DNA of 64,000 nt from Methylobacterium pseudosasicola. Lineage in GTDB: Bacteria; Pseudomonadota; Alphaproteobacteria; Rhizobiales; Beijerinckiaceae. The stretch spans positions 1 to 64,000 of the forward strand of contig NZ_FOTK01000008.1 of the NCBI RefSeq assembly GCF_900114535.1. Reading direction: 5' to 3'. This document shows, in pieces, positions 7,307 through 16,415 of the stretch. Numbering within the stretch: the first letter of the stretch is position 1; every line of letters begins with the position of its first letter. The notes under the pieces are model-generated. The model did no database searches and was not told the DNA's origin. It was given only the letters and a program-made list of their open reading frames with translations. The translations under genes and the position numbers were made by a program.

Positions 7307-8788
7307 CTACCGCATCACGAACGGGTTCTCGGGCGCGTCGCGGCTGGTGGAGATCCAGACGCTCTTCGTCTCTAGGTACTCGCCGATCGATTCGATGCCG
7401 CTCTCGCGGCCGATGCCGGAGCGCTTCATGCCGCCGAACGGCATCATGTAGCTCACCGCCCGGTAGGTGTTCACCCAGACGGTGCCGGCGCGCAGGCCCT
7501 TCGACATGCGCAGGGCCCGGCCGATATCCTGGGTCCAGACACCGGCCGCCAAGCCGTAGATCACGTCGTTGCCGAGCCTGAGCGCCTCGGCCTCGTCCTC
7601 GAAGCCGATGATCGACAAGACCGGGCCGAACACCTCCTCCTGGGCGATCCGCATGTCGTTGGTGACGCCGGTAAAAATCGTCGGCTCGACGAACTGGCCG
7701 CCGATCACGCCGGGACCGGAGGCCGGGTTGCCGCCGAGCACGCAGCGCGCGCCCTCGCTCTTGGCGAGCGCGATGTAGTCCAGCACCTTGGCGTATTGCG
7801 GCGGCGTGGTGATCGGCCCGATATTGGTGTTCGCCTCCATCGGGTCGCCGAGCCTGGCCGTGCGCGCCAACTCGACCAGTCGCGCGACGAAGTCCTCGCG
7901 GATGCTGTTCTGCACGAGCAGGCGGGAGCCGGCGATGCAGGTCTGCCCGGTGGCAGCGAAGATGCCCGAGATCGCGCCCGCGGCGGCGGCCTTCAGGTCG
8001 GCATCGGCGAACACGATGTTGGGCGACTTGCCGCCGAGCTCGAGGGACACGCGCTTGATCTGGCGGGCGGCCGCTTCGTAGACTTTCGCACCGGTCACGT
8101 CCGAGCCCGTGAAGGTGATCTTGGCGACGTCAGGGTGATCGACGATGGCGCTGCCCGCCTCGCCGCCGAAGCCCGTGACGACGTTGAACATGCCGTCCGG
8201 CAGCCCGGCCTCCTTGGTCAGGCGGGCGAATTCCAGCGTGCTGGCGGAGGCGAATTCCGACGGCTTGACCACCACGGCGCAGCCGGCGGCGAGGGCGGGC
8301 GCGCATTTCCAGGCGACGAACAGCAGCGGCGAGTTCCAGGCGGTCAGTGCCCCGACCACGCCCACCGGCTCGTGCCGGGTGAACGCGAAAGTCTCGGGCT
8401 TGTCGATCGGCACCTGGGCGCCCTCGACCTTGTCGGCGAGGCCCGCATAGTACCACCACCATTCCGGCTGATAGCGGGTCTGGCCGTACATCTCGGCGAA
8501 CAGCTTGCCGTTGTCGCGGACCTCGACTTCGGCGAGGGCCTTGGCCTCGCGCTCCACGAGGTCGCCGACCCGGCGCAGCACCTTGCCCCGGGCCGACGCG
8601 GTCATGGTCGCCCAGGGGCCGTCCCACATGGCGCGCTTGGCGGCGGCCACCGCCTTGTCAACATCGGCCTTGGAGGCGCGCGGGATCCGGGCCCAGGGCT
8701 CGCCCCGGTAGGGGTCGATCGACTCGAACCACGAGCCCTCGACCGGATCGACGTCCTGGCCGTCGATGTAGAGCTGATAGGTTTTCAC
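7307..8788 (-). CDS. NAD(P)-dependent aldehyde dehydrogenase
   Basis: 493 aa, a full-length ALDH-superfamily enzyme that oxidises an aldehyde to its acid with NAD(P)+. Key residues: Asn152 in LTAWNSP, KPSE near 175-178 for the cofactor, GSDVTG near 228, general base Glu250 in [10 protein letters not shown], catalytic Cys284 in GQTCIAGSR, and EEVFGPVLS near 390. It is closest in style to betaine-aldehyde or medium-chain aldehyde dehydrogenases, but the substrate cannot be read from the sequence. It ends in ENPFVMR. gmd starts a separate unit upstream at 9851. No regulator or partner dehydrogenase is adjacent. Confidence 0.93.
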   Translation of the reverse strand: MKTYQLYIDGQDVDPVEGSWFESIDPYRGEPWARIPRASKADVDKAVAAAKRAMWDGPWATMTASARGKVLRRVGDLVEREAKALAEVEVRDNGKLFAEMYGQTRYQPEWWWYYAGLADKVEGAQVPIDKPETFAFTRHEPVGVVGALTAWNSPLLFVAWKCAPALAAGCAVVVKPSEFASASTLEFARLTKEAGLPDGMFNVVTGFGGEAGSAIVDHPDVAKITFTGSDVTGAKVYEAAARQIKRVSLELGGKSPNIVFADADLKAAAAGAISGIFAATGQTCIAGSRLLVQNSIREDFVARLVELARTARLGDPMEANTNIGPITTPPQYAKVLDYIALAKSEGARCVLGGNPASGPGVIGGQFVEPTIFTGVTNDMRIAQEEVFGPVLSIIGFEDEAEALRLGNDVIYGLAAGVWTQDIGRALRMSKGLRAGTVWVNTYRAVSYMMPFGGMKRSGIGRESGIESIGEYLETKSVWISTSRDAPENPFVMR

Positions 8789-8867
8789 GGCGCGCCTCTC
8801 TCGCGAATGACGCGCGCGATATGGGCCGGAACCCGGCCGGTGGCGAGACCGGCCGGTGCAGGGCCGC

Positions 8868-9905
<1,038 letters not shown>

Positions 9906-9965
9906 TCAAGGTGAGGCGGCTCTTCGAATAGTCTTCGCGCATTGGCCGGACCGGACGCGCCGTTG

Positions 9966-10018
9966 CCGGTTTCTGCGAAGAATTCTGGGATGCCAGGCCA
10001 AGTCTTCGCAGAAACCGG
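9966..10018 (-). terminator. 16-bp perfect inverted repeat after mdcH
   Basis: CCGGTTTCTGCGAAGA (9966-9981) is matched exactly by its reverse complement at 10003-10018, with a 21-base loop. It starts 9 bp after the mdcH stop codon, so transcription of the mdc operon may end here. There is no T-run, so another role (small RNA, repeat relic) is open. Confidence 0.45.
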
Positions 10019-10026
10019 GCTACGCC

Positions 10027-10947
10027 CTACGGTTGGGCCAGCCAGTCTGCGACGCCCGAGATCGACCGGAATTCTTCCAGCGCGTGGACTCGGGCATCGG
10101 GCAGCGCCGTCCGGGCCATGGTCGCCAGGGCGTGGCCGGGGCCGAGCTCTAGGACCCGGTCGGCGCCGTATTCCCGGCAGGCTTCCAGGCAGGCGGCCCA
10201 GTCAATGGTGTGGGAGATCTGGCGGGCGAGCTTGTCGAGGCCGTCCTCGGGTCGGAAGATCGTGGTGCCGTCGAGGCCGCTGACGAGGCGGGGTGCGCCG
10301 GCGGGCGGGCGGCGCAGCGTGAGGGTGGCGAGGGCGGTCCGGAATGCATCACTCGCCTCCGCCAGCAGCGGCGTGTGCGAGGGCGTGTGCACCGGCAGCA
10401 GGATTGCCCGCTGCGCCCCGGCGGCGGTGGCCTCCCGGCACAGGGCGTCGAGGGCGTCGCGTCGGCCCCCGACCACGAAGCTGTCGGGGGCGTTGCGGAT
10501 GGCGAGATGGCAATCGTGCCGCTCGGCCAAGGCATCCAGCGGGTCGAGGGTGAGGCCTCGGATCCCGGCGAGCCCGAACCCCACCCCCGAGGCGGCGTCC
10601 ATGGCCTCGGCGCGGCGGGCGGCGAGGCTCAAGATGTCGGCCTCGGCGATCCGCCCGGCGACGCCCCAGGCGGCGAGGTCGCCGATGCTGTAGCCGGCCA
10701 CGATGGCCCGGCCGGAAAAACCCAGCGCCCGCCAGGCGGCGAGCGCGGCGGTGCAGCACAGGATCTGACCGGCCCGGTTGGCGTGGAGCGCATCGCCGCC
10801 GCTCCGGGCGAGGTCGCGTGGGTCGGTACCGCCGAGGAGTGGCGTCGCGGCCGAGAAGACGGCCTGCGCGTCCGGATGGTCGGCGGTGAGGTCGAACATC
10901 CCCGGATGCTGGCCGCCCTGGCCGGAGAGCAGGATCGCGACGCTCAT
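10027..10947 (-). CDS. mdcH: Malonate decarboxylase, malonyl transferase subunit MdcH (epsilon)
   Basis: About 306 aa. An acyltransferase of the FabD fold that moves a malonyl group from malonyl-CoA onto the acyl-carrier subunit MdcC, priming the decarboxylase. It starts MSVAILLSGQGGQHPG and has the nucleophile elbow GYSIGD with Ser87 and the ELGPGHALATM motif near 275. The start overlaps the mdcG stop by 4 bases, indicating translational coupling. It is the last gene of mdcACDEGH, and a strong hairpin follows. The frame is open well upstream, but that part belongs to mdcG in another frame. Confidence 0.92.
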   Translation of the reverse strand: MSVAILLSGQGGQHPGMFDLTADHPDAQAVFSAATPLLGGTDPRDLARSGGDALHANRAGQILCCTAALAAWRALGFSGRAIVAGYSIGDLAAWGVAGRIAEADILSLAARRAEAMDAASGVGFGLAGIRGLTLDPLDALAERHDCHLAIRNAPDSFVVGGRRDALDALCREATAAGAQRAILLPVHTPSHTPLLAEASDAFRTALATLTLRRPPAGAPRLVSGLDGTTIFRPEDGLDKLARQISHTIDWAACLEACREYGADRVLELGPGHALATMARTALPDARVHALEEFRSISGVADWLAQP

Positions 10948-11639
10948 GCGGGCTCCCCGATGCGCAAGGCGGCGGCCGGGCGCATCGCCAGACTGTCCAG
11001 CCCCTTCGCCAGCACCGTCCCGCCGTCCGGGGCCTCGCGCAACTCGCGCCAGTGCAGGCCGGTCCCGTCCGGCAGCAGGATCTCGCCGTCGAGGCGCATC
11101 GGGGCCGTCTCCGCGATGGTGGCGAGCCCGTCGAGCAGGCCGGTGGGCACCGGTTCCCGGCAGGGCCAGAGCAGGTCGAGGTCGGAGGTGGCACTCAGGT
11201 AGGTGAGCCCGGTCACCGCCTGCCACAGCAGGCTGCCGAACGGGCGCGGTTTCAGACCGAATCGATCGCCGAGCGCCACAGCGGCCGCGATCGTCGCCTG
11301 CCAGGCGGCGGGAGCGTAAATTGCGGCTTCCGTCAGGCTCGGGCCGTCGAGGCGGGTGAGGTGTTCGGCCGGCAGGGCGAGCCCGATCCGGCGCTTGCCG
11401 TCGGCGGGTGGCAGCGGCAGGCCAAGCGGCACCGCCTCGGCGCCCTCCCCTGGCACCCGGCGGCGGACGATCAGCGGACGGCCCGCCTCGGCCCAGCCGG
11501 CGAGATGTGGCACGCCCGTGAGATCGTCGCGGGTGCGGAGCCAGGACGCCCAGGCGTGGGGATCGGCGCGGACGAGGTCCTGCCGGGTGACGGTGTCGGG
11601 CGGGAGAGTCTCGATGATTGGTTGAGGGATCTGTCCCAT
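10944..11639 (-). CDS. mdcG: Phosphoribosyl-dephospho-CoA transferase MdcG
   Basis: About 231 aa from ATG 11639; an in-frame GTG at 11684 is an alternative start. MdcG attaches the 2'-(5''-triphosphoribosyl)-3'-dephospho-CoA prosthetic group to a serine of MdcC. It is a nucleotidyltransferase-type enzyme; SATSDLDLLW carries the Asp-x-Asp pair that binds metal in this family, and RRVPGEGAEAVPLGL is a typical central stretch. It lies after a 370-bp repeat-filled gap that separates it from mdcE and overlaps mdcH by 4 bases. The enzyme that makes the prosthetic group, MdcB, is not seen in the window. Confidence 0.88.
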   Translation of the reverse strand: MGQIPQPIIETLPPDTVTRQDLVRADPHAWASWLRTRDDLTGVPHLAGWAEAGRPLIVRRRVPGEGAEAVPLGLPLPPADGKRRIGLALPAEHLTRLDGPSLTEAAIYAPAAWQATIAAAVALGDRFGLKPRPFGSLLWQAVTGLTYLSATSDLDLLWPCREPVPTGLLDGLATIAETAPMRLDGEILLPDGTGLHWRELREAPDGGTVLAKGLDSLAMRPAAALRIGEPA

Positions 11640-11811
11640 CCGCGACCGTTTTTTGAGGCGTTGGAGGATCGTATCGGGAAACACGATTTTTGGGTTGGTT
11701 CTGACAGGTCACGGACGGCGGAGCTGCCACCCCGTCACTCCGAGGCGCCGTAGGCAGGCCTGGACTCGAAGAGGCCGCCGACGGTGCGAAGTCTTGCTCC
11801 ACCTGCGCATC

Positions 11812-11998
11812 TGGATTCCGGGCTCCGCTTCGCGGCCCCGGAATGACGCGGCGGTTTAATCTGCCCCATCCAATCTGCGGTGCGGCGATCTTCAGCATCC
11901 CGCTCCCTCATTACGAGTGTCGCGAAGCAACCTAGGGCAGCGCGCGATCTCAGGACGTTGCGCATCACTGGGTTGCTTCGCTGCGCTCGCAATGACGA
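11812..11998. repeat. Two intergenic palindromic repeats inside the mdc operon
   Basis: The 11640-12007 spacer between mdcE and mdcG is filled by repeats. At 11812-11850 an ATTCCGGG arm faces CCCCGGAAT. At 11909-11998 lies a diverged copy of a family with arms like CGTCATTGCGAGCGCAGCGAA (better copies at 37931 and 57367): the right arm TTGCTTCGCTGCGCTCGCAATGACG is intact, the left arm is degraded. No gene is seen in the spacer. Confidence 0.75.
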
Positions 11999-12007
11999 GT
12001 GTCGGCC

Positions 12008-12724
12008 CTATCCGCGTCCGGCCTGGGTGATCACCGCCGCGCTGATTCCCCGCGCCACCGGCCGGCCGCCGCGCTCTTCGCCGAGGCGGTCGCGGTGGTC
12101 ACCGGGCTGGAGGTTGGTAATCAGGTCGCGGATCTGGCCGTCGAGCGGCTTGGCCGGATCCAGCACGACGTGAACAGCCCCGGTCGCCACCATGTTGTCG
12201 ATCCCGGGGGCGAAGACCGGCGTCGATTTCGCCATCTCCTGGAGCTTGTCGAGCGGCAGCTTGGTCACCTTCGCCACCGAGGGCAGGTCCATCACGCTCG
12301 GGTTGGCACCAGGTAGCGCCGCCAGGATCCGGGTCGCCAGCGCGGTGGCGATGAAGGCGCCGGCGGCGGAGTGGCCGTAGATCAGCCCGATGGTCGGGTG
12401 GCCGGAGCGGTCGGCCAGCAGCAGCGCCTTGGCGAGATGGGCCAGGCACTCGTTGAGACCCAGGAGCTCGTCGCGGCGGCTCATGCGCTGGCTGTCGGAA
12501 TCGACCACCACCAGGATCGGCGTCTTGTCGCCGGCCCGCACTGCGTCGAGCACGGCGCGGGACAGGACGAGCGCCCCGTCGACCCCGAGGGGCGTGTCGC
12601 CGTCGACCCCGACGACGTGGAGTTTTTTGTCCGCGAACGGGCCGCCCCCGGTGACGAGGCCGTCGCGCACGGTGACGGAATGGCCCTGCGGAAACAGCCC
12701 GGCCAGGATCTCAGCGAGCGTCAT
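12008..12724 (-). CDS. mdcE: Malonate decarboxylase gamma subunit MdcE
   Basis: 238 aa. With MdcD it forms the decarboxylase proper, releasing CO2 from malonyl-S-ACP to regenerate acetyl-S-ACP, which MdcA then exchanges with malonate. It is a crotonase/carboxyltransferase-fold protein; visible stretches are LVTGGGPFADKKLHVVG, ILVVVDSDSQRMSRRDELLG and the oxyanion-type region LIYGHSAAGAFIATAL. It overlaps the end of mdcD by 14 bases, as expected for subunits made in equal amounts. The last 25 residues (GEERGGRPVARGISAAVI) are an Arg/Gly-rich tail. A repeat cluster follows before mdcG. Confidence 0.92.
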   Translation of the reverse strand: MTLAEILAGLFPQGHSVTVRDGLVTGGGPFADKKLHVVGVDGDTPLGVDGALVLSRAVLDAVRAGDKTPILVVVDSDSQRMSRRDELLGLNECLAHLAKALLLADRSGHPTIGLIYGHSAAGAFIATALATRILAALPGANPSVMDLPSVAKVTKLPLDKLQEMAKSTPVFAPGIDNMVATGAVHVVLDPAKPLDGQIRDLITNLQPGDHRDRLGEERGGRPVARGISAAVITQAGRG

Positions 12725-13640
12725 GGTCGGCCTCCCTCACCCGGGACACGGTCTCGTCGAAGGCGCGCGTGGCCATGGCGGGCACCGCCTCCGGGTCGTT
12801 CACGCCGAGCCGGGCCCAGATGTCGGTGGCGTCCCGGCAATCGCCGAAGCGTTCGATCCGGGATTCGAGCCGGGCCTGCTCGGCCTCCAGCGTCGCGAGG
12901 TCGAAGGCGGGCGCCCGGCCGATCAGATCCAGCGCCGCCTGCCGGAAGGCCGATACGGTGTCGGCGCAGAACACGTCGGCGCCGCCGATCAGCCGGCGGT
13001 GCTTGCCGCCCATGGTCCGCCAGACCAGTGCCCGGTCGCGAGAATCGAACTCTTCCGCGCCTTTGTTGGTCTCGATCACCTCGGGGCCCGAAACCGAGAT
13101 CCGACCGCCCTCCGAGACGGCGAGCCGCGAGCAGGTGCCGGCGATCAGGCCGCCGCCGCCGTAGCAGCCGGCCCGGCCGCCGATCAGGCCGATCACCGGG
13201 ATCCCGGCCGCCCGGACATCGACGATCGCCCGCATGGTCTCGGCGATGGCGGTCTCGCCGGCATTGGCCTCCTGCAGCCGGACGCCGCCGGTATCGAACA
13301 GGATCAGCACCGCCGCCGGCTTCAGGGTGAGCGCGGCGCGCAGGAGCCCCACGAGCTTCGCCCCGTGGATCTCCCCGAAGGCCCCGCCCATGAACCGGCC
13401 CTCCTGGGCGGCCACCAACACCGTCTTGCCGTCGAGCTTGGCGCGGCCGACCACGATGCCGTCGTCGAAGGCGCGCGGCAGGTCGAACAGCGGCAGGTGC
13501 GGGCTCATGCGCCGCTCGGTCGGGGGCAGGAATTCCTGGACACTGCCGGGATCGGCGAGCGCCACCACGCGCTGGCGGGCGGTGGCCTCGTACCAGCTCA
13601 GGGCGTTGGGGTCGGTGCTCGCGGCGTGCGCGCCAGCCAT
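12711..13640 (-). CDS. mdcD: Malonate decarboxylase beta subunit MdcD
   Basis: 309 aa, a carboxyltransferase-fold (acetyl-CoA carboxylase beta-like) protein without the zinc ribbon. It pairs with MdcE as the malonyl-S-ACP decarboxylase. Conserved stretches are PHLPLFDLPRAFDDGIVVG, VAAQEGRFMGGAFGEIHGAK, ILFDTGGVRLQEANAGE and the glycine loop IGGRAGCYGGGGLIAG that shapes the active site. It starts 2 bp after mdcC ends and overlaps mdcE. This is the biotin-independent type: no biotin carrier (MadF) or sodium-pump membrane subunit (MadB) gene is present. Confidence 0.93.
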   Translation of the reverse strand: MAGAHAASTDPNALSWYEATARQRVVALADPGSVQEFLPPTERRMSPHLPLFDLPRAFDDGIVVGRAKLDGKTVLVAAQEGRFMGGAFGEIHGAKLVGLLRAALTLKPAAVLILFDTGGVRLQEANAGETAIAETMRAIVDVRAAGIPVIGLIGGRAGCYGGGGLIAGTCSRLAVSEGGRISVSGPEVIETNKGAEEFDSRDRALVWRTMGGKHRRLIGGADVFCADTVSAFRQAALDLIGRAPAFDLATLEAEQARLESRIERFGDCRDATDIWARLGVNDPEAVPAMATRAFDETVSRVREADHDAR

Positions 13641-13642
13641 TC

Positions 13643-13951
13643 TCAGGCCTCCATCAGCCGGGCGCCCTGGAGCAGGCGCAGGGACACGGTGTCGGGACGG
13701 GCGCCGCCGTCATTGATGCTGATGCGCAGGCCGCCGGGCTGGGCGCGGGCGACGAAATCCGCCACCACCGCCTCCCAGACGGGCCCGTAGCCCGCGATCG
13801 GCGTCTCGATCGCGACCTCGCAGGCATCGGGCGGCAGCACCCGCTCCAGCAGGATCTCCAGATTGCCCGAGGCCACCACGCCGGTGATGGCGTTCGGCAC
13901 CGAGCCGGGCAGCGGTTTTTTCGTGGTGTGGCGGAAGGTCAGGGATTCCAT
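13643..13951 (-). CDS. mdcC: Malonate decarboxylase acyl-carrier subunit MdcC (delta)
   Basis: 102 aa, the small carrier protein of malonate decarboxylase. Its serine bears the phosphoribosyl-dephospho-CoA arm that cycles between acetyl and malonyl thioesters. The modified residue should be Ser28 in ITGVVASGNLEILLE, matching the carrier serine of characterised MdcC proteins. The end, SINDGGARPDTVSLRLLQG, is also family-typical. It lies between mdcA (150 bp upstream, the gap holding a palindromic repeat) and mdcD (2 bp downstream). Confidence 0.92.
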   Translation of the reverse strand: MESLTFRHTTKKPLPGSVPNAITGVVASGNLEILLERVLPPDACEVAIETPIAGYGPVWEAVVADFVARAQPGGLRISINDGGARPDTVSLRLLQGARLMEA

Positions 13952-13971
13952 CCGACTGTTCCTTGCGAACG

Positions 13972-14083
13972 CCTCTCCTCCCCCTTGCGGGGAGGAGATG
14001 GAGGTGGGGGTGGTTCAGGAGGCACCGGGCCGCTTGGTTCTGCACCACCCCCACCCCTGACCCCTCCCCGCAAGGGGGAGGGG
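13972..14083. repeat. Palindromic intergenic repeat between mdcA and mdcC
   Basis: CCTCTCCTCCCCCTTGCGGGG at the left is answered by CCCCGCAAGGGGGAGGGG at the right, with inner arms GGTGGGGGTGGTTC and GCACCACCCCCACCCC. The whole can fold into a long two-arm hairpin. It fills most of the gap between mdcA and mdcC and may attenuate or stabilise the transcript. Confidence 0.8.
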
Positions 14084-14100
14084 AAATATCGTGATCGATT

Positions 14101-15747
14101 TTACCAGTTCCGGAACTTCGCGGGCGGCTCGTAGAGGCCTCCCGACCAGTGGACCAGATCCTTGATCGACTTGGCCGCAAGTAGCGCCCGGTCGGCGTCG
14201 AGGGGCTCGATGCCGAGATCCTCGGGCCGGCGGATCACGCCGCGAGCGCGCAGCTCCTCGACCTTGGCCCGGTCCCGGCCGCGGCCGACATCGGTGTAGC
14301 CGGCGACCCCGCGGATCGCCTGCTCGCGCTCGTCCGCGTCGCGGCACAGCAGGAGGTTGGCGATGCCCTCCTCGGTGACGATGTGGGTGACGTCGTCGGC
14401 GTAGATCATCACCGGCGCCAGTTCGAGGCCGATCTTCTTCGCCAGCTCCAGGGCATCGAGCTTCTCTACGAAGGTCGGCACCAGCTTCTCCCCGAAGGTC
14501 TCGACCAGTTGCACCACCAGCTTGCGGCCGCGCATCAGCGCCGGATCGCCGACGACCTGGCCCTCGCGGCCCGCCTTCATCCAGGCATCGGACGGGTGGC
14601 GGCGGCCATGCGGGTCGGAGCCCATGTTGGGCGCGCCGCCGAAGCCCGCCACCCGCGACTGCGTGATGGTCGAGGAATGGCCCATCAGGTCGATCTGCAG
14701 CGTCGCGCCGATGAACATGTCGCAGGCGTAGAGGCCGGCCGTCTGGCAGAAGGCTCGGTTCGAGCGCAGGGAGCCGTCGGCCCCGGTGAAGAAGATGTCC
14801 GGCCGCGCGCGGATGTAGCGGTCCATGCCGACTTCCGAGCCGAAGCAATGGACCTGTTGGACCCAGCCGGATTCGATCGCCGGAATCAGGGTCGGGTGCG
14901 GGTTGAGCGCCCAATGGGTGCAGATCTGGCCCTTGAGCCCGAGTTTTTCGCCGTAGGTCGGCAGCAGCAGCTCGATCGCCGCGGTGCCGAAGCCGATCCC
15001 GTGGTTGAGGCGGCGGATGCCGTACTCGGCATAGATGCCCTTGATCGCCATCATGGCGATCAGGATCTGGGTCTCGGTCATCGCCGCCGGGTCGCGGGTG
15101 AACAACGGCTCGACGTAGAACGGCGTGTCGGCCTCGACCACGAAGTCGATCCGGTCGCCCGGGATGTCGACCCGCGGGACTTTGTCGACGATCTGGTTCA
15201 CCTGGGCGATCACCACGCCGTTCTTGAAGGCGGTGGCCTCCACGACGGTGGGCGTGTCCTCGGTGTTGGGGCCGGTATAGAGGTTGCCGTCCCGGTCGGC
15301 CGAGACGCCGGCGATCAGCGCCACGTGGGGCGTGAGGTCCACGAAGTAGCGGGCGAACAGCTCGAGGTAGGTGTGCACGGCGCCGAGCTGGATCTGGCCG
15401 CCGTAGAGCATCTTGGCGATGCGGGCGCCCTGCGGGCCGGAATAGGAATAGTCGAGCCGCTTGGCGATGCCGGTCTCGAACACGTCGAGATGCTCCGGCA
15501 GCACGATGCCCGACTGGACCATGTGCAGGTCGTGGACCTTGCCCGGGTCGCAGGCGGCGAGCCCCCGGGCCAGGCAGTCCGCCTGCTTCTGGTTGTCGCC
15601 CTCCAGGCAGACCCGGTCACCGGGGCGGAGCACCGCCTCCAGCAGGTCGACCACGGACCCGGCCGGGACGACCTTGCCGTCGGCATGGGCGCGACCCGCC
15701 TGGATGCGCGCATCGCGGGCCTGCCTCTCGCCGCGCCACTCTGTCAT
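14101..15747 (-). CDS. mdcA: Malonate decarboxylase alpha subunit MdcA (acetyl-S-ACP:malonate transferase)
   Basis: 548 aa, a CoA-transferase-like subunit that swaps malonate for acetate on the MdcC carrier, releasing acetate. Signature stretches are CLEGDNQKQADCLARGL near 48, GLKGQICTHWALNPHPTLIPA, HCFGSEVGMDRYIRARPD, and the glycine-rich GFGGAPNMGSDPHGRRH region near 395. Length is normal for MdcA. It is the first gene of the minus-strand mdc operon and diverges from madL across a 225-bp regulatory region. The set A-C-D-E-G-H identifies a soluble, biotin-independent malonate decarboxylase that lets the cell use malonate as an acetate source. Confidence 0.95.
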   Translation of the reverse strand: MTEWRGERQARDARIQAGRAHADGKVVPAGSVVDLLEAVLRPGDRVCLEGDNQKQADCLARGLAACDPGKVHDLHMVQSGIVLPEHLDVFETGIAKRLDYSYSGPQGARIAKMLYGGQIQLGAVHTYLELFARYFVDLTPHVALIAGVSADRDGNLYTGPNTEDTPTVVEATAFKNGVVIAQVNQIVDKVPRVDIPGDRIDFVVEADTPFYVEPLFTRDPAAMTETQILIAMMAIKGIYAEYGIRRLNHGIGFGTAAIELLLPTYGEKLGLKGQICTHWALNPHPTLIPAIESGWVQQVHCFGSEVGMDRYIRARPDIFFTGADGSLRSNRAFCQTAGLYACDMFIGATLQIDLMGHSSTITQSRVAGFGGAPNMGSDPHGRRHPSDAWMKAGREGQVVGDPALMRGRKLVVQLVETFGEKLVPTFVEKLDALELAKKIGLELAPVMIYADDVTHIVTEEGIANLLLCRDADEREQAIRGVAGYTDVGRGRDRAKVEELRARGVIRRPEDLGIEPLDADRALLAAKSIKDLVHWSGGLYEPPAKFRNW

Positions 15748-15819
15748 CCGGCTGTCTCCCTCGGTATGTGAGAGGCAGGATATGCCCGCCGCTGTGCATT
15801 TTCAAAGCCGGTCTTATCA

Positions 15820-15870
15820 CGGTTTCGTATACGGGATTGCTGAAGTGTCAATGTCCTGCATACTGGCCGA
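15820..15870. promoter_or_regulatory. Putative operator and promoter between mdcA and madL
   Basis: The 225-bp divergent spacer holds a CGTATACG palindrome at 15826-15833 within TTTCGTATACGGG; GntR/FCD regulators often bind sites with such a GTATAC core. Just after it, TTGCTG (15837) with CATACT (15859) could be -35 and -10 boxes for madL. The natural ligand of the site would be the GntR protein encoded at 17228. All of this is by eye. Confidence 0.4.
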
Positions 15871-15972
15871 CAATCAACACAGAACTGATTCGGGAAGGAA
15901 ACGCCCCATGCCGAGCGCGTCGAGACTGGCGCCGTCTTGCGCCGAAACCGGTCCTGCCGGAGGGCCGCGCCG

Positions 15973-16410
15973 ATGATCGTCCTAGGCGTCGCCCTCCTGG
16001 CCGCGTGCACGCTGATCGGCGTGTATCTCGGCGATCTCCTCGGCGTCGCGCTGGGGGTGAAGGCCAATGTCGGCGGCGTCGGCATCGCCATGATCCTGCT
16101 GATCGTCGCCCGGCTCTGGCTCTCGCGCCGGGGCCGCCTGACCAAGGGCGTGCAGTTCGGCGTCGAGTTCTGGGCCGGCATGTACATCCCGATCGTGGTC
16201 GCCATGGCGGCCCAGCAGAACGTGGTCGCGGCGGTGAGCGGCGGGCCGATCGTGATCATCGCGGCCACCGGCTCCCTGGTCCTGTGCTTCGGCGCGGTGG
16301 CGCTGCTGAGCCGAATCGGCCGGCGCGACCCGGGCAGCCCAGAGGTCGGGCATGGCGGGTCGGTGATCGGTGGCGACGCCGATCCGATCCCGGCCGGGAA
16401 GCAGGGGTGA
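15973..16410 (+). CDS. madL: Malonate transporter subunit MadL
   Basis: 145 aa, the small subunit of the MadLM malonate:sodium symporter of the inner membrane. It has about four hydrophobic segments, starting MIVLGVALLAACTLIGVYLGDLLG, and ends in a Gly-rich cytoplasmic tail. The start is set at ATG 15973; an upstream in-frame ATG at 15937 would add an Arg-rich leader. Its stop overlaps a possible GTG start of madM. Together with the divergent mdc genes this completes uptake and breakdown of malonate. Confidence 0.92.
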   Translation: MIVLGVALLAACTLIGVYLGDLLGVALGVKANVGGVGIAMILLIVARLWLSRRGRLTKGVQFGVEFWAGMYIPIVVAMAAQQNVVAAVSGGPIVIIAATGSLVLCFGAVALLSRIGRRDPGSPEVGHGGSVIGGDADPIPAGKQG

Positions 16411-16415
16411 GCGCC

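Noticed and set aside
11700..11990. Short frames within the mdcE-mdcG spacer
   Set aside because: They are made by the palindromic repeats and have no coding signature.
15748..15972. N-terminal extension of madL or a small leader gene
   Set aside because: An in-frame ATG at 15937 exists, but the added 12 residues are Arg-rich and unlike the family. I kept 15973.
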